A stretch of 64,000 bases of DNA from Urechis unicinctus (Eukaryota > Annelida > Polychaeta > Xenopneusta > Urechidae). The translations under genes and the position numbers were made by a program. The notes under the pieces were generated by a model. That model was given only the letters and a program-made list of their open reading frames with translations. It searched no databases and was not told the origin of the DNA. The DNA lies in NCBI GenBank assembly GCA_034190875.2, contig CM067351.1, positions 6,779,851-6,843,850 of the forward strand. Reading direction: 5' to 3'. Below are positions 1 through 15,254 of this stretch, one piece after another (the first letter of the stretch is position 1; each line of letters starts with the position of its first letter).

Positions 1-399
1 ACGAGCGTGCATGTCGCTAGACGACTTACAGCCTCTCTGTTGTTTAAAAGACTAATTAACTAGTGACGGTCTAATCAAATTGAACACAATGCGTATAAGT
101 GTATTTTCAAACCAACGAGCAAAAACTATATTTCCATCAATTTGTCCTATGTATTACCGGTCTTTGGCCTATCCCTTCAACCACAGGTGCTTAGAACTAT
201 TAAAGTTACAAACCAGTGGCGACGTGTCGCAATGTATTGACTCGGGCCCCTTTAAAAGTATCGTGGTGCGATTTGTGGTAAGTAATGTTTACTATTCGCT
301 CTCAAAAGCTAGTAAGCACATGGACAAAGCTATTGTTGCATTGTATGTAGGGTGTCACAGTGAGAAATAGATATATCACTATTCAATTGCAGGACCCTC
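1..399. other. AT-rich sequence, no gene seen
   Basis: An open frame of 96 codons (80-370, +) has no recognisable domain and is the length expected by chance. Nothing else is supported here. Confidence 0.5.
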
Positions 400-1580
400 T
401 TACAAAGCAAGACATACAAGTCTATGAAAGCTATAACACAATTATGAAATACGCATGAGACTGATTATTTGATTTGATAAAGGACATTGCAAGTTGTGTT
501 TTCTAAAGGACTCAAAGGCATGAGACGCCTTCAATTAGCTTGTATCCTTTAAATGGTGGAACCTGGCAGGTTCAACGATATATCACAAAACATGTTACTT
601 CCTTGGTATGATTTAGTGCGTGGAATTGCATGAAATATAACCTTTAAATATGTAGGATTGACCACAAAACCAGATATCTCATTCCCTTATCATTTTGCTA
701 GCAAACTGGAAGTTTGCAGATACCCAGCTGACAAGCCATTTTACGGTGAATACCCCGGTAATGTATCCTCTCAGAATATCATAAAGGCTTTTGATATGAG
801 TTAACTAGTTCGTTAAAATGCAGTCACTAAGAGCCCATTTTTCCGAAGTCAGGGAGTGCTTAATTACCCATTGCATAAAGTCGACCAACTGGTTGGTCAG
901 TGTAGGGGCTGAATATATAAACACATGACAAATTCACTCTATGGGGTGCACACCTTAGAGAGCATATATATCAACTTCACTCACTTAGTTCTACGATATT
1001 GGTAACATGATATAGTACATTTACCCGGAAAATCTAGCGGCATAACGCTCCCACCACAAACACACAGAGTAGTGCTCATTCAACATTGCAACCAGCGACT
1101 GGCGTTCTCATTCCATCTAACGAAAAAGATGTGACGCGTTTTGTCTTTTGATTACATGGTAGCATTTGCGTCAATAGAGATTCCAATTTACGTCGCATAT
1201 AGATTCTAATGAACTTCCCGTGCTGCACACATGTGCGTGTAATAGGTTGTCGTACCTTTTGCGGCCATATATTGTATATTCTATTAAGCGAAAACAGTTC
1301 TATATATAAGCCTTACATTACCATTATTGGATCAGTTTTGCACCTTTATTAACATGGAAATGATTGTTGATACTTCAACTATATATACTGCATTGACACG
1401 TGTATAGCGGCTCCGTGGTTCTGGTAGATAAAGAATGCGTGGCAGCAAAAAGGTACGGCGTAATCACCGCTCATGGAAAAGGATTCATAATCTCTCCCTA
1501 ATGCTTCAAGACTGTTATTATTCCGTGGGTGGTTTTACAAACAAAACTCAATAGCAATAACGTCATCGGATTAATGGATG
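400..1580 (+). repeat. Dispersed repeat family A, copy 1
   Basis: This stretch resembles 15255-16405 in the same order and orientation. Shared anchors include attgcaagttgt (485 and 15321), atatgtaggattg (648 and 15439), a tatagcg..ctcc block (about 1402 and 16230) and aataacgtcatcgg (1556 and 16389). Spacing between anchors differs by tens of bases, so the copies carry indels and are old. No protein domain is visible, so this may be a non-autonomous transposon or part of a longer family. Confidence 0.6.
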
Positions 1581-4500
1581 CACTAAACACCTAATCAGAC
1601 ACACATACACGCACGCACGCAGTGACGCACACACAGTGGCTAAGACGTTGCGGATCACATAAGAACGTATTGATGAACGGCTTTGATTATTTACTCATCA
1701 CGTTAATTCTAAAGTGTGTGCGGTCAAATGAGTTAGTAAAACCATGTAGTAGAGTATAAGAGTTTAAATGGATCCGAAACTCAGCTACAAGCGGCCGCCG
1801 GGCATATAGTGAATTTGTTGGGTTATTGCACAACGTACAGTGGACGAAGTTTGTATAGAGCAACTATGGAAGTCTTACTGCACGTGTCTTTACTACTGCT
1901 GTCTGTTTCTCATCCCTGTTACCTGAATGCGTGCTGTGTGAGGACGTGGTAAGAAGAATGCGATAGTGACACAATAGTCCGTTACGTTTTCAATTGGACC
2001 AACGCGTTGGATCGGATATTGGTGCACATCATCCACAATATGCGTTAACAGACGAAGTCTGCCAAGTGATTCGATATTGCAAGTGTTTGGATAATGCCTT
2101 CTGTATGCATTTTCCTCCATTGCATGCAGCCTCATTACGGTTCATGCGTCACACATATTTTCTAGGTAAAACAATTTAGATTCAGCTGACAATTTGTAAG
2201 AGCTTACAAATATATTTTGCTTGGTTTAACTTTCAAGCAGTGCAGCAGTTGTTTCTAAATTTTTATACTGCAGCGCAGTACACGAAGCCGTTATGATAGA
2301 CTTACTTACAGTCTAGTGAAATCACGAGATTTCGTAAATGGCCAAGAGAATGTTCATATAAGAGCATGAATTACTGTGGGGAATGGATAGTCTTCAACAG
2401 ACCCATTTGAAGCTATTATGTTCACACGATGGTACTGCATCGTATGCGGATCTTATTTGCGAAACACATCGCCAAACACCACATAACGTAGACCATGTCA
2501 CCAAATGCACTCATAAAGTTTCATTTTACTGATACCAAGACTATGACAGAGCAAGGTTTTTTAGCATTTAGTTCAGATTATGAGGGTCTCACTAGTAAAT
2601 AGTTGGAGGCATTACAAACTTTTTATGGACTAACTCTTATCATTTAACCCGACATCGGGATAGTGAGCACGATCTGAGTCCTGTTTGAACAGGTTCTTTG
2701 GTGGATTTCATCAATCACTTCTAATTGCCAAGTGCCTATCCAACTAACGTGTCATTAAAGTCGCTCATGCAGTTGTACTAGTTCTTAGCGACAGCTCCTA
2801 GATAATAGACTGATTGATCTTCAGAATATGTTTGATTGAGACGAAAATAATATTACCTTGATTTGTATCGAACGCGAAGGTGGGGCGTGGATACTGTGCT
2901 GCAGTGTACGGAGTCATGGTGTGTTATACTATTGGCAGCTTGCCCCTTGATGAAAGTTCTCAGTTGGTAACAAAATGGTTTGAAGATTATATTGAACTAA
3001 CACTATGTTCGTGGCATAACGTAAGTCTCACACACATAATATCACTGGAACTACGCCAAATGTGATTCGTTCTGACAACCAGTATATGAAGGCTTACTGC
3101 TTTTCATGAATGATTTAGCGTGTAAGCCTTATTGAGTGCTTTCGTCCGTTTGGGCAAGCCAGCCTGCTTAAAGATGCGAAGGTCCGAGAAGTCAATGGTA
3201 CTGACGATAATTGTTTTTCATAGAATGCGCGAACACCATGGTACTGTTGGGAAAAGACATCGGTAGATATAAACAGACTCATATCCGTCATGCTGATTGT
3301 TGATGAAAGTTGTAATTATAATAGAAGCCTTAAGTGGAAATATGCGCCCACTTAATGACTTGGACGTAGATCACATACGAAACAAGACTATTTATTAAAG
3401 ATCTACTACATCACGCCTGTAACATATGCGGTGTAAGCTTATATTGTAATGCATAAAAAATAGGCACAAATATGCCATATAAACAGCCAGTACGGATATT
3501 CACATATGTGGCAATAAATGTGAGCACCAGGAATTCTTCACGAATGAGGCTTCGATTCAACAGTTATCAGTGGAAGGTAACATTAAAAACCTTGAGGTTG
3601 CTGTGCTTGGTTTGATTTGTGAAAGCATAGCCATGCGTATTTTTTACGCGTTCGGCGAAGTACGTTTAAGTGTCTGATGAATCCGCATTAAACCACTCTA
3701 CCCTTAGGCAAATGTTTAATTGATAGAATGTTTACTTTATGTGAGATTCAAGAGGTCGTTAAATTTACATATGAGGTATGGTATTTGTACAGTTGCATTC
3801 GAACAATATCAATATCACTACTCTGTCTGAATTAGAACGTAACCACTGCAAATTGTTACTTTATACATTTTAACTGAATCGAACACATGGAAAAAATAAT
3901 TATTTTTCATCATCGTAGTTCTGTAGTCTATTGTACTAGCACTTAAAAAAGACGATTATGTTCTGGAGCAGATGATTGATTGACTCGCCTCATCGAAGCA
4001 ATCTCAAGAAGACTTTAATTACTTTAATAGTTTTGAACCAATAGCGTGCAACTCTGCTGAACATGCCCTATATTGACACAGTGCTACAGAAAAACCTTGC
4101 ACAAAGGTTAGATTCTCATCTATTTAAGGGCTTGTGCACTTTTCATGGCATTTACGCGAAAAGATTGACAATTATCCTTGTCTACCCGCACAAAACCTGG
4201 TTTTCTACTCACTTAAGATTGGGAAAGAAGGTGCGTTTTGGGGAACTATAAAGTGGCAGCAAAATAGAATTGATTGATATAAGTAACTTCCCTACAGTTT
4301 GCAAACATCAGGTGTATGCACTACTCAATTATTGGTGTTCGTCACAGTTCTGCATTTAATAGTGCTGAGAAATCATTTGGTGCTACTGATCCTGTTAATC
4401 CTTCATAGAGCAGTTAAAAGATGTGCAATTGATGCAACTGTGTTCGGATGATCAATTGGATAAAATTGCATGCACGATCGCTTTAAGAAACCTCCCACTT

Positions 4501-6402
4501 ACTATACTTAGCTTCTATCTTCAATATAACAATTGTAACTAATCAGACGAAAACGCTTGGTCTTAATCAATACATTCGACTGGATTTGTTAATTTTAGCG
4601 CCTATTTATATTTTATTCAAACATAATGCGGAATTTTAGGAGACGATCCTGAACACGAATTCTTCACGAGTCATACGCCTCTTGCTTACAAACCCAGCGG
4701 ACTTCAAGCGCGCCAGACACAAAATGTACCGAGATGGTAGATTGAACCAGGGAATCACACTTGCTAAGTTAATAGGAGGAGGCAATATTGGGAGACTATT
4801 GAATGACTAATCCAACATCACTTGCAGCTTACGAGAATTGCAACTGGGGTAAGACTGGAATAAATTTCAGAGACCCACCGCTGTTGTTATTCGTGGGAAA
4901 CTGTTAGGCCGTAATCCTGCTGACCTTCGTCGTAGATATTCCACTTAAACACAACATTTATAAGAAGACTTTATGTTGTTTGCAAATGGTCAACAGTACG
5001 ACGAAATGAGCATCAGTGCCCTGCCTCATTAGAGTGTCACGTGATAAAAGGTCGTGCCTAGCATTATTGCAGATATAATTACCCAAATCCACAGTAATTG
5101 TTATGAAGATAAGTATAATTGCCTATATGCCAAATATGGGGTAAATGGCTATGTTCGTCGGTGAGGTACAATGCTGCGGGAAACAGGGATATTCTTCAAT
5201 TTAGATAGCGTTCACCTAATTGCCTGCGTTACTTGTTGTTCCTTTGCTTCGACCGTTTGTAGATCATTTCATGCGGCAATCGGGGTATTTTGGCAATGCG
5301 TTAGTTTTGTTGTAATTGCATGAATTATATTCAATGACCTATCTCGTTTAATCCGTTTAGTTTGTGTTCTTTTCAATTCATACAAGAAATGTATTTGATA
5401 GCGTAGCAGACATGCTCAATCACACTATTGTGACCTTATTATGCGCATCTTTCTCCGAATATATGAAACCTGTTACCCTCAACTTGTCATAAGAATTTTG
5501 CGCGTGCAAGGTATGTCATTTTATGATGATTGGTGATTTAATTATCGTTTTATTATTACATCGATCACGTATCTGTTTAGCTAATAGGGTGATTGAAATA
5601 ATTGTTCAACATGTGGAACAAATACTAGATATATAGAATTATAGTTGAGTTATGCATCGTGCATCTAAATAACTGACGTTTTTGCCATTGCAAACTATTG
5701 CCACAATGTTTTTGATTGGATTAGCTTTCATTGAGCCACGAAAAGTCGCTTATCGTTGCTACGTACACAATATTCGCACAATGCCGTGTCACATTCACCC
5801 TACTTGTCACACTACGAAGAATTCTGTCGTTCTCCGAATTTTGTTTTGTGCTCTCGGTTCGATTGATACATGGATATATCTGGCCGTTCATGGTGCATGT
5901 TATAAGTAACTAGAATTCATACGCGGATAAAATGGAACAAAACATATTATTACTTTACGGTAGCTGCTAATTATTCCTGACAAATGAATTTGAAGTATCC
6001 GCTGCTTCCGTTGTAATCGGCATATAGAGTTATAGGCAGGATTACAATGATGGCAGCCGAGGTTAAATGGCCAGTTGGCCATGTAATTACATCAGGATGA
6101 ACCATTCTCTCGGATTGAAAAGGTACTCTCGACAGGTTTTAGCTTGTTGATACCGATTCTATGATTTACTGTAGTTATATCCATTCCCCCAACATGAAAT
6201 CCAACTCTAAGTTAGAGTATTGAATAACATCTGTACTTCGCGTGACCTCCGACATTGTAGCATGCCTATTTTGATTCATGCTGAACTGGATTTTTTGTAT
6301 GTAAACTGAGTATCATTAGATAGGCTCAAAGACATGAGGCTCGAATAATATGGTTAAGTCTTCGCTTGTTGTAAATGTAATTCAATTTAATGATTTCATT
6401 GA
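1581..6402. other. AT-rich intergenic sequence
   Basis: No open frame here is longer than 80 codons and none resembles a known family. There is a short CA/GC-rich simple stretch near 1600-1636. I see no RNA gene or further structure I can support. Confidence 0.5.
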
Positions 6403-6740
6403 CATAGCTTATTGAATGTTGTTATGCATTCCATGTCATATATGCATGTTTTATGCTTATTGTTTCGTAATATGATGTAAAGAAAAGTGGGATGCTTGCA
6501 CCCCATGTCGCCTACCAGTTACATCCAGTCCGCTTTGGTTGGCAATAGTAATAGCAATTTACGGATTCCAAATATAATTTGATCGCTTCCAAACTGCAAG
6601 CGTACATTTCGTATATGTAGATGTTAAATCACCAGTAACGGGTTTAATTTTCTAAAAGCTAGTTCTTGCATACAATGCTACGCCAAACGCCTCGTTAATT
6701 AACAGCGTTAGTCTGGACCATCGAGAGGTCAATAAAGCTG
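6403..6740 (+). repeat. Dispersed repeat family B, copy 1
   Basis: Direct, diverged match to 10189-10555. Both copies begin with catagct.attgaatgttg, share aaatataatttga and gttaaatcacca blocks, and end with accatcgagagg (6717 and 10534). Identity is roughly 70-75% by eye. There is no coding capacity, so this is probably a short non-autonomous element. Confidence 0.7.
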
Positions 6741-9700
6741 ACACAAGGCTCAATACAAAAAATTGCTGTTTTCAGTTAAATGATTAATAGCTTGTCGTCT
6801 AGCTGCAAATGATGACCAAGAGTGGCTTATTTGATGAATTTATTGAAGAGATGATTTATTTTAATCGAGTTACAACCATTGTGCAGATAAATATGCTAGT
6901 TATAACAGATATGCTTATAGGTAATGCCATATGGACTAGCACTGATATTCATATAAGTGGCAATCCAACAACCGATATTTCCAAAGCTCATTTGCGCAAC
7001 TCTCTACGTTTAAATTGATTGGTGTAGAGGTTCGTTAGTAATAGCGTATAGCGAAATGCATGGTACACTCGGTTGACTGACTTTCTACCAATATCTTAAA
7101 TTAAATCCCTGTAATTAATCCTTAAGACTTCATCAATCAAATACGTATCATTCCTAGTATACTGTCGTTATTGAAAGCATCATTCAGCGAGAAAGCTCAA
7201 CATTCAATCTGAATCAAGAGCAGGAGCATCCTAAGGTAACACTTTGGGGCGTTCATACAGGAGGCATTCAGGAACAGATACTTTGTACAAAGAGTAAAGC
7301 ATGAGCCAGCGCTCACCGTGCTAATTATGTGCAGACATTACTAAGAAAAAGTGACGATTGCCAACGAATGGTAAGTTGTTAAAATTTGAATTCGCTATAA
7401 TAGTTAAAAAATCCAAAGTAATCACTCATGAAATATTACCTTTGTACGTTTATAAGAAACTCTGACCGCAGCATAGTAGAAGGCATAAGACGGCATTAGA
7501 TAATGCTAACAGTTTATGTAAGCGAGCAAGAAAGGCAGAACATGAACAACGCATTTCAAGTAGACAATAAAGGATGAAAAATGCTTACCACAAATGAAAT
7601 TAGTGTGGCGACATGATTTTATCATCATAGTGATTGACACGATCAATTCACACATTTAAAAGCACTCGTAGTGATTTTGTTTCAAAAGCGATAATAATTA
7701 AAGATACTCCTTTGTTACCGAATAGAAAAAGGTTTGATAGACTTACTGATCAATGAGTAACGTGGTACGGCATTGTGGGAAATATATCTCCACTGCCATT
7801 ACGTTTTGACATACGTGTAATTAAGTGGGTCGGCTCGCTCCAACTACTGAGCTTGTTTTCGCGATCTCTCAATATTTAACGATTACCAGCTGGAACTTAT
7901 GCATGTTATCTTCCCTCAACCCTATACTCATGATGTCAGTGCTATTTGAGAAAAGCAAACAGCCTTCCAGAGTTGCAATACTTCTCGTTAATATGCAATA
8001 TATTGTGCGCTTACCCTATCTTTATAATAGTCTACAGCAATATATATGATTAGGTGAAAACCTCACGATATTGCGCGTAATATGCAAGTCGGAATACAAA
8101 CCGCCTGACTTGACGTCGGTGTTAAAATGATTAACAATAAAACCGTTATAAGTAATCAAATATAGTACCAATGGTATCAAAAGGGAGTCATAGAGCCAAA
8201 TCAGAAACTCGAGCATGTCCAGTCATCAATAATATGTACCAGGTTGTGGTATGCATCCGTGCTCTTCATGCAAAAGTGCCGTCGATTTCAGTAAAGCCAA
8301 GCACAAGACATTTAAGTGATGCTAACAATATTGCATAAAAAAAGCTAGGTGTGTGTTTAATGGAAACTAATTTGTTGTAACGAGTAAAAGAGAAGTAATG
8401 AAAGTACGACAAATACATTGTATTCAAAACTATCACAACTGAAACATTTCTAAATTCTTTCGACGGTGATAAAAAAACAAGAAATCAATATTATGGCAAT
8501 GACTACAGAGCAAATGAAACAATGAGGCTGGCTTACTTGCATTGAATAAAATGCGGCATATTTGCGCAATTGTAATCAAAACGCAACATTTATAACAGTG
8601 AATGTGTCTGATATAAAAAGGGATCTTTTAGATCAATGCTTTTAAAAATAAACCGGAGTTGATTCGAGGAATGATATACTTCATATTGCTTTGGATATAC
8701 CGGATTGTAACAACGCATAGCTACATGTCACCGGATATTTTGCTTATGCTATAGAACCTACTCTGGATATTTATACATTTAGCAATAAAAACGTGTGGGA
8801 AGCTCAGTTTGGCATAGTTGAATAATCTACCTAACAGCAATTATTCACCGCTGTGATGCCAAACACCCTGATGATCAGCAAATATGATCTATACAGAAAG
8901 TTTTGATTATATGCATGACAAGATAAAGTTAAGGTTATGATGCAACTCTAACGGTTATATAAGTATGAAACATAAGAGGTCTTCCTGAAATTTCATTAAG
9001 CAAAAGAGTGCGTAAAGTGTCACGATAAGGTATTCTAAACTGCAAGGTTGGTTGTATCTATGTATTACGGCTAGCATTAAGCTTAGGCGATAGATTAATT
9101 TGGGAAGCATTGATTTATTGTCGGTCTGAATCTACCATTCATGTAGCAGCACGTTTTTGGTGACTGTTATTGCAATCGCTAAAGAGACAAGTAAAAGAAT
9201 ATTGAAACAGTCCCATGCTTGCGGGCAGGCATGGGCAACTTATAAAGAGGGCATGGAACACTATCGATAAACCGATAAACACGTGGAGATGTTTACAAAT
9301 GGTCATTTGTAGGGCAAAATGAGCTTCAGTGGTGCGTTTTGTGCGATTGACACGTTGAAATTGGCCATACATATACTGCAAAATAAGTCTTCGTTAAAAT
9401 CTCTGACCAAACTGGAATATATATAATGTTTTTGACTACGATAAATAAATGTATTGACTCCGTAGTGGTGTCGATGTAAGATAGTTTATTAGAGGAATCG
9501 GGGGAGATGACACAGCAAGAAGCATCAGATAATTTTAGTTCTTTCAGCTATTTCTCTCTACCTGTCCGTGGGCGTGATAAGCATCACAAAAACATTATTT
9601 ACCTAATATGAAGGTACACCCATATATGTTCAATTATTATAATGCCCTAAATGCAAGAAACGCAATATGCATGACAGGGCGTTTGCGACTGTCACCGTAT

Positions 9701-10188
9701 TTTCATCAAAAACCATATTTCACAATATAAATGCGATCACAACCACACAACTTTCGATAGCATTACAAATATAATGACATAATCAGTATGCGATGGACCT
9801 CACTGGATGGACGCCTTATATTCCAATGCTGACTAAGGATGACATGCAACTTGAAAATATCGAAATCCCCATAGTGTACTGCACAAGTCTACCCTCATAT
9901 CTAAACTTCCTAATGCAATCATCGTTAAGAAGTTTGACGAGGCACAGAAGGAAACCCTTGCGATTTCAACTGATTACGAGACGCGTAAAAGTCGCACCAC
10001 TAGACTAACTAGGGACAGGAAGGCACAGTCATGTAAAGAACCATATGAAAACTAGATAGAATGTAGTTCAGAGGTTCGTAGTGATTACATACAGACAGAC
10101 GCATGCATATAGAGTAGAGAATTAATTGATCCTCGTTTCGAAGATAGCAATCATCATGTCCATAACAAGATGGCTTGACAATAACTTG
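6741..10188. other. AT-rich intergenic sequence
   Basis: Only short, unrecognised open frames of 60-80 codons occur, some on both strands at once. Nothing supports a gene. Confidence 0.5.
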
Positions 10189-10555
10189 CATAGCTCATTG
10201 AATGTTGTCTTGCATTTTATGTCGTAAATATATGCTTTATGCTAACTGTTTCGTAATATGAGATAATGGTAAAAATAATTGATATTATATTGGATGTTTG
10301 CGCTCCATGCCGCCTACCCTCCGTGCATTGCTTGGAGCTTACATCCAGCCAGTTTTGGTTAACACTAATAATAATAATTTACGAGTTTCAAATATAATTT
10401 GACTACTTCCGAACTGCAAGCGCTTATTGCGAATATGTACAGGTTAAATCACCAGCAACCGATTTAACTTTGTAGAAGCTTTTTTTTGCACATGTCCCAC
10501 CAACTGCCTCAATAATTAGTAATACTAGTCCTGACCATCGAGAGGGCGTTGAAGT
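10189..10555 (+). repeat. Dispersed repeat family B, copy 2
   Basis: Partner of 6403-6740 in the same orientation. It is about 30 bp longer, with extra sequence near 10265-10345. The shared ends and internal blocks define a family unit of about 340-370 bp. Confidence 0.7.
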
Positions 10556-13500
10556 AGCCATATGGCTCAATTAAAACCGTCGCTGCTTCTGGATGCGAAT
10601 AGAATCATGATCGTTATCTGGCAGCAAATTTATTCTCAATATTGGATCATATGATCGATAAATCGAAAAGATCAATCATTTTGAATCCAGCACTGATACT
10701 ATGGGCGACGGGATTTGCTAATGATATTAGTCTATTATGTCACTACACCTAAAATTGATACCTACATAACCTTCTTGCTTCAGGGAACGAGGATATATGT
10801 TCTTTACGTTATCATTTGTACTTACACGCACAGCACAATTTGAGAATGTATCATTCCCATTAATTGCAGTATTCTGAAGTCGTTGCTAGCTTTAGGAAAA
10901 GACTAATTATCGTATACATCAAGTCAAGATAAAATGTTGCGCCTGTTTCGCAATCGGTTCTGATTAGCTTCTCCGTGCTGTTTTTGGCAGGATGACACAT
11001 AGGAATAAGATGTTATGGAAAATGGGATTTATGTCAATAGAAAATTAATCTGCACATAGGCTAATTCACTACAAATAGACTACATAGTACATTTTGATTG
11101 ATACTGAAGTGATTGATAATAGATAGTATTGCGTCTCCCCTTGTCGGTATAATGCTTACGGTGGTTTTTACTCACGGCTCGAATGAAAAATTCACTAGTA
11201 ACTGGTTCATTGCCAATAACAGCGCTTGATGCGAAACAAATTTGGGTATGATACAAGAAGTTAACTGGTTGAGACTACAGGGTCTACACAAATAGGAGAC
11301 GCTTTCAAAACCAATATTTGTCCTTAGAAGTTATCCCTAAAATGACTTATTGGATAAGCACAGTGGTGTTACGCCCCGATGAGAAACTGATAACGCGGTG
11401 CCAATTAGAAATAAAACCATGTTATCGCCTTTTGATATCCACAAGTCGATTAGGCTCTATGTTCACCCAACAAGTACATAAACAGATAAAAACAGCAGGG
11501 CAATAAAGTATCAATGACGTGACGCAAATAAGCAGACCACCCAATGATCGCAATTTTATTCGGCATAAACGAACTAGAGCATTAACAGCACTTCTTAGGT
11601 TAATGATAAACAAGATGCAGCATTCTGCGTGACTGCACATCTAGCCCAATTTAATCATCATCCACCATTGACCTCATTTAGATGGAAATGTGTACATCCA
11701 CAGGTTTATCTGTTTGCAATGAACTTAAACAAGCTAGTCTATTTACCATACGAGAGACTGGCTGCTTGATAGGTTGCGTGGTAAGTTGATATCACGTTTT
11801 GAAAAAGAGGAGCAAATGCAATTATATATATATCCGTTATCTTCCATTATCACCTACATTGCATATTATTCGAGAGTATTATTGCTTCATTGTCAAAACC
11901 ATCAGCAACTATAATTACAGCATTCATAGATTGGCAAATCAGTAGCGAAAATGCTTGTCTGCGTGTGGTACAAATGACTAAAATCGACAATGATATGTCT
12001 GCAATTTGTAAGACCAAGACAAACCATTTAGCCGAATATACATCTCTATAATTCAGTGCTAGAGACAAATATGGGATAATGCACTGTTTTTCAGCTCTGT
12101 GCTGTTACCCTTACCAAGTGGATGACTATGCACATATTTTACGGATCTAATGCCATTACAGTTACATTAAATAATTTAAAATTCTCAGGATATCGCAGCG
12201 CGAAAATTATAGGTACCTTGGGTCAGACATCTGAAAGTTGTATCATTAAAATATATTCGGCCATAAAAACCTGCCAGAGCGGCCCAGTTATTGCATTTGT
12301 GGAATATCTGACTTGATTTTCATGATCATATAACCGTCCATGTGCTTAATACCGCGTCATTATGACGCAGATCCGAATATACCGTGTGCACAAAACATAT
12401 ACCATACAATTCGAATAATATCCATATTGATATCATTTATATTACAATACAAACGCCTCAAATAATTCCTATTTTATATTTGTTAACATGAAGCCCTGTA
12501 TGTAGCTTTTATCGATCACAAAGGCTTTATAACATGTGACTGTTTCGCGGTTCTGCCATTTATCGTCAAATGACGTTAAAGCAAAAAGACTATTTCTTGT
12601 GCGTAGATGACAATGACTAATGAATATATATTGAAATGATGAATTCCAAGCTCTCCCTGATGCTCGTAATTGATGCAAATACATGACAATTCTTTGTTTT
12701 TTCTTTCCGAAAAATTCATGTTCGTGCTCATAATGTTTTTGATGAATATATACTAGTTCATATCAGATATTGAATAATCATGAACCCTCAGGTGCTTATG
12801 AGAAGTTTATTTTTTTAGCTCTTGAAATTGTATGAACTATCATGAAGAAATAGGTTTCTTGCATTTTAGAGTGATGGCAATTCCTCAGCTGACACAACTA
12901 ACACAAAGAAGGCTATAAACTCTTAGTTTATAAGCATCGAAACAGGAGTGCTATGACTCCCATTTTGGCGGTGATAGATGATACGCAACCAAGTGTCATT
13001 GTTGCGCTACAATATCACGTTAATTTGTAATTAGCAATTACAGCAAGGAATGCAGGGTAAAGACAATGTTCGTGCAGCTATTAGTCAGTGAATGATAACA
13101 TTCGAGGAAAAAATTGCAAAATATTGCAAATTGGGGACATCTTTCCTATTAATAATTGCAGTTGTCACAAAACTGACCAGCAAAACCTTTTGCATGACTA
13201 TCTATTTACACAAAAACCATAATTCTGCTCTGGGCGAAAAATACCTCGGATGCTTTTGAGAGCCAAAACGGTGTTCCTTGTGAATTTCAAATTATGCATG
13301 GCAGTTTAAGCGATGTACCATGATTGCCTTCTAAATTGCTGTAAAAAACATTTCTCAGGTTGTCATACTTTTGTTGTGTCTTGGAGCAAGCAGCAGGGTT
13401 TACAAATCACATCATGACAGAGTTTCACCATAACAACTAGTAATGTCTCCTTTTGCATATTCATAACAACTCGCATACAGCAATTATGATACTTTCTTGT

Positions 13501-15254
13501 AATATGGGCAGTATCAGATTTACACTTTCGGTTCAACAGGTATTATATGCGTTATTGGCGTATGTAAGCAGATTGAATGAGTAAGACAAATGCATTCCCC
13601 AATACATTAAGGTGTATTTCAGTGTCAGATAACACAATCGATATTCGAATTATAATTCAAGAACAAACATGTTCAAAATCGATCAATGTAGCTTCAAGAG
13701 GCAACTTCCCTTCTGTTTTTCTTTCTTTGCGACTTAATGATGCACCCTACTAACACACTTATTCATATATTACACAACCACATATGCTGTTAAGATGCGG
13801 TAACTGCTTAAAGTCTGTCTTATTAATAATTCGAACAACTATCATTCATTTGTGATACACATATTTGTGATTCTTGCACCGATCAATTTTCATTCAAATT
13901 TTGTCTGAAGTAATCTCTAAGGTTTTTTCTCGCTCCCCAAAATGATAACTGGGCCCTTTATCATGGATGTAAGGTCGAGGTTTTGATTAAAAATGCAATT
14001 GGTTGTGTTTTGTAAATTATGACTAGCGCCATAATCTGCAGTAATTGAATGGCAAATTGCCGCAGGCATTGAACTGCTCCTATTACAAAGTAATACGACC
14101 ATACGTGAGTAAATCGATTAAAGATAACCACTTTGTCCGGCTGTCGATACTAAAAAATTGCACTTGCTGCATACTAGTAGATGTAACATTTGGTGGCGTG
14201 CCTTGAGACAAACGACATATATACGTCGATAACGACCCATCAATCGTTGGGAAAGGCACACAAATTCACTTTTTGTTCTGTCGGTCGTAGTGCAAATTCA
14301 AAATACGAGAGCAATAAGAATACTTGTGATCTGTGCTTATATCTAAGCAATTTTGCTCAATCGCATGTCCCTAGCTTCAAGCAATAGGGAATGTATCTTT
14401 GCATCTGTGGAATTTTCGTTTCGTAGATATTTCCATACTTATCGTGACATATCGGCACTCGGCAAATCTGGTGCCTAACCGTGAATAGTGTTGTGTCGAA
14501 CAATGCACAGACAATACTGGAGTTCTTGGATTGGGGTCAACCTTATTTATCTACATGCATTTCTCGATCATAACATCGTAATCATCCAGAACATGATTAT
14601 TGCGAATCATGTGTGTTAATTGGAAAATGTTAAAGGCCGAGTAGGCCTGTGAGAATTACAACTACAAGAGCTACACAAACTGAAGAAATACCTTGTCGAA
14701 TATTATGTCGTCTTCTCTCACGCCACGCAAGCCTTGTCGCAGCTTGCGTGCATAGGATGTGACGCAGAACGATTCAAGCTTATTTCGAGCCCTGGCAACG
14801 TGGTACTTGTGTTGAGCTTGCGTAATAAACGGAAGACAATAAGATCGTCCTCTGTCGGTCTGGCATGCTCTATTGGCCATGAGTTTAACGATCACATTTA
14901 ACGTGACGAGTGGGATCAGAATTGCGAGGTCATCAATGAGATAATCATTAGTAATTTGTTTCACAGGGAAAGCATTCGAATGAAACATATCCTAATGCTT
15001 ATTGATAGCTATATATAATAGGAGTATACACTACTCTATGCTATACTATGGAAATATTGCGCCGAATTTTCTGTCGATTGCATTCCGTGAATTCAATTTG
15101 GTCTTATATGTCATCTGTTTACAGGCGAAATGAACAGCTAGAGGTGCAAAAATAGGTCTACTTTCCATCGTCCTATTTGACATTCATATAATGCCTTCTC
15201 TATCTATCTTGTTCTTATAAGTGATCGTAAGAAGTCCTCCGGGTGCTTGGTTGC
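10556..15254. other. AT-rich intergenic sequence
   Basis: The longest open frame is 105 codons (14988-14671, -). It has a slightly less AT-rich composition but no recognisable domain, and I do not call it a gene. Confidence 0.45.

Noticed and set aside
14671..14988. 105-codon minus-strand frame
   Set aside because: No recognisable domain, no neighbours, and a length expected by chance in 64 kb.
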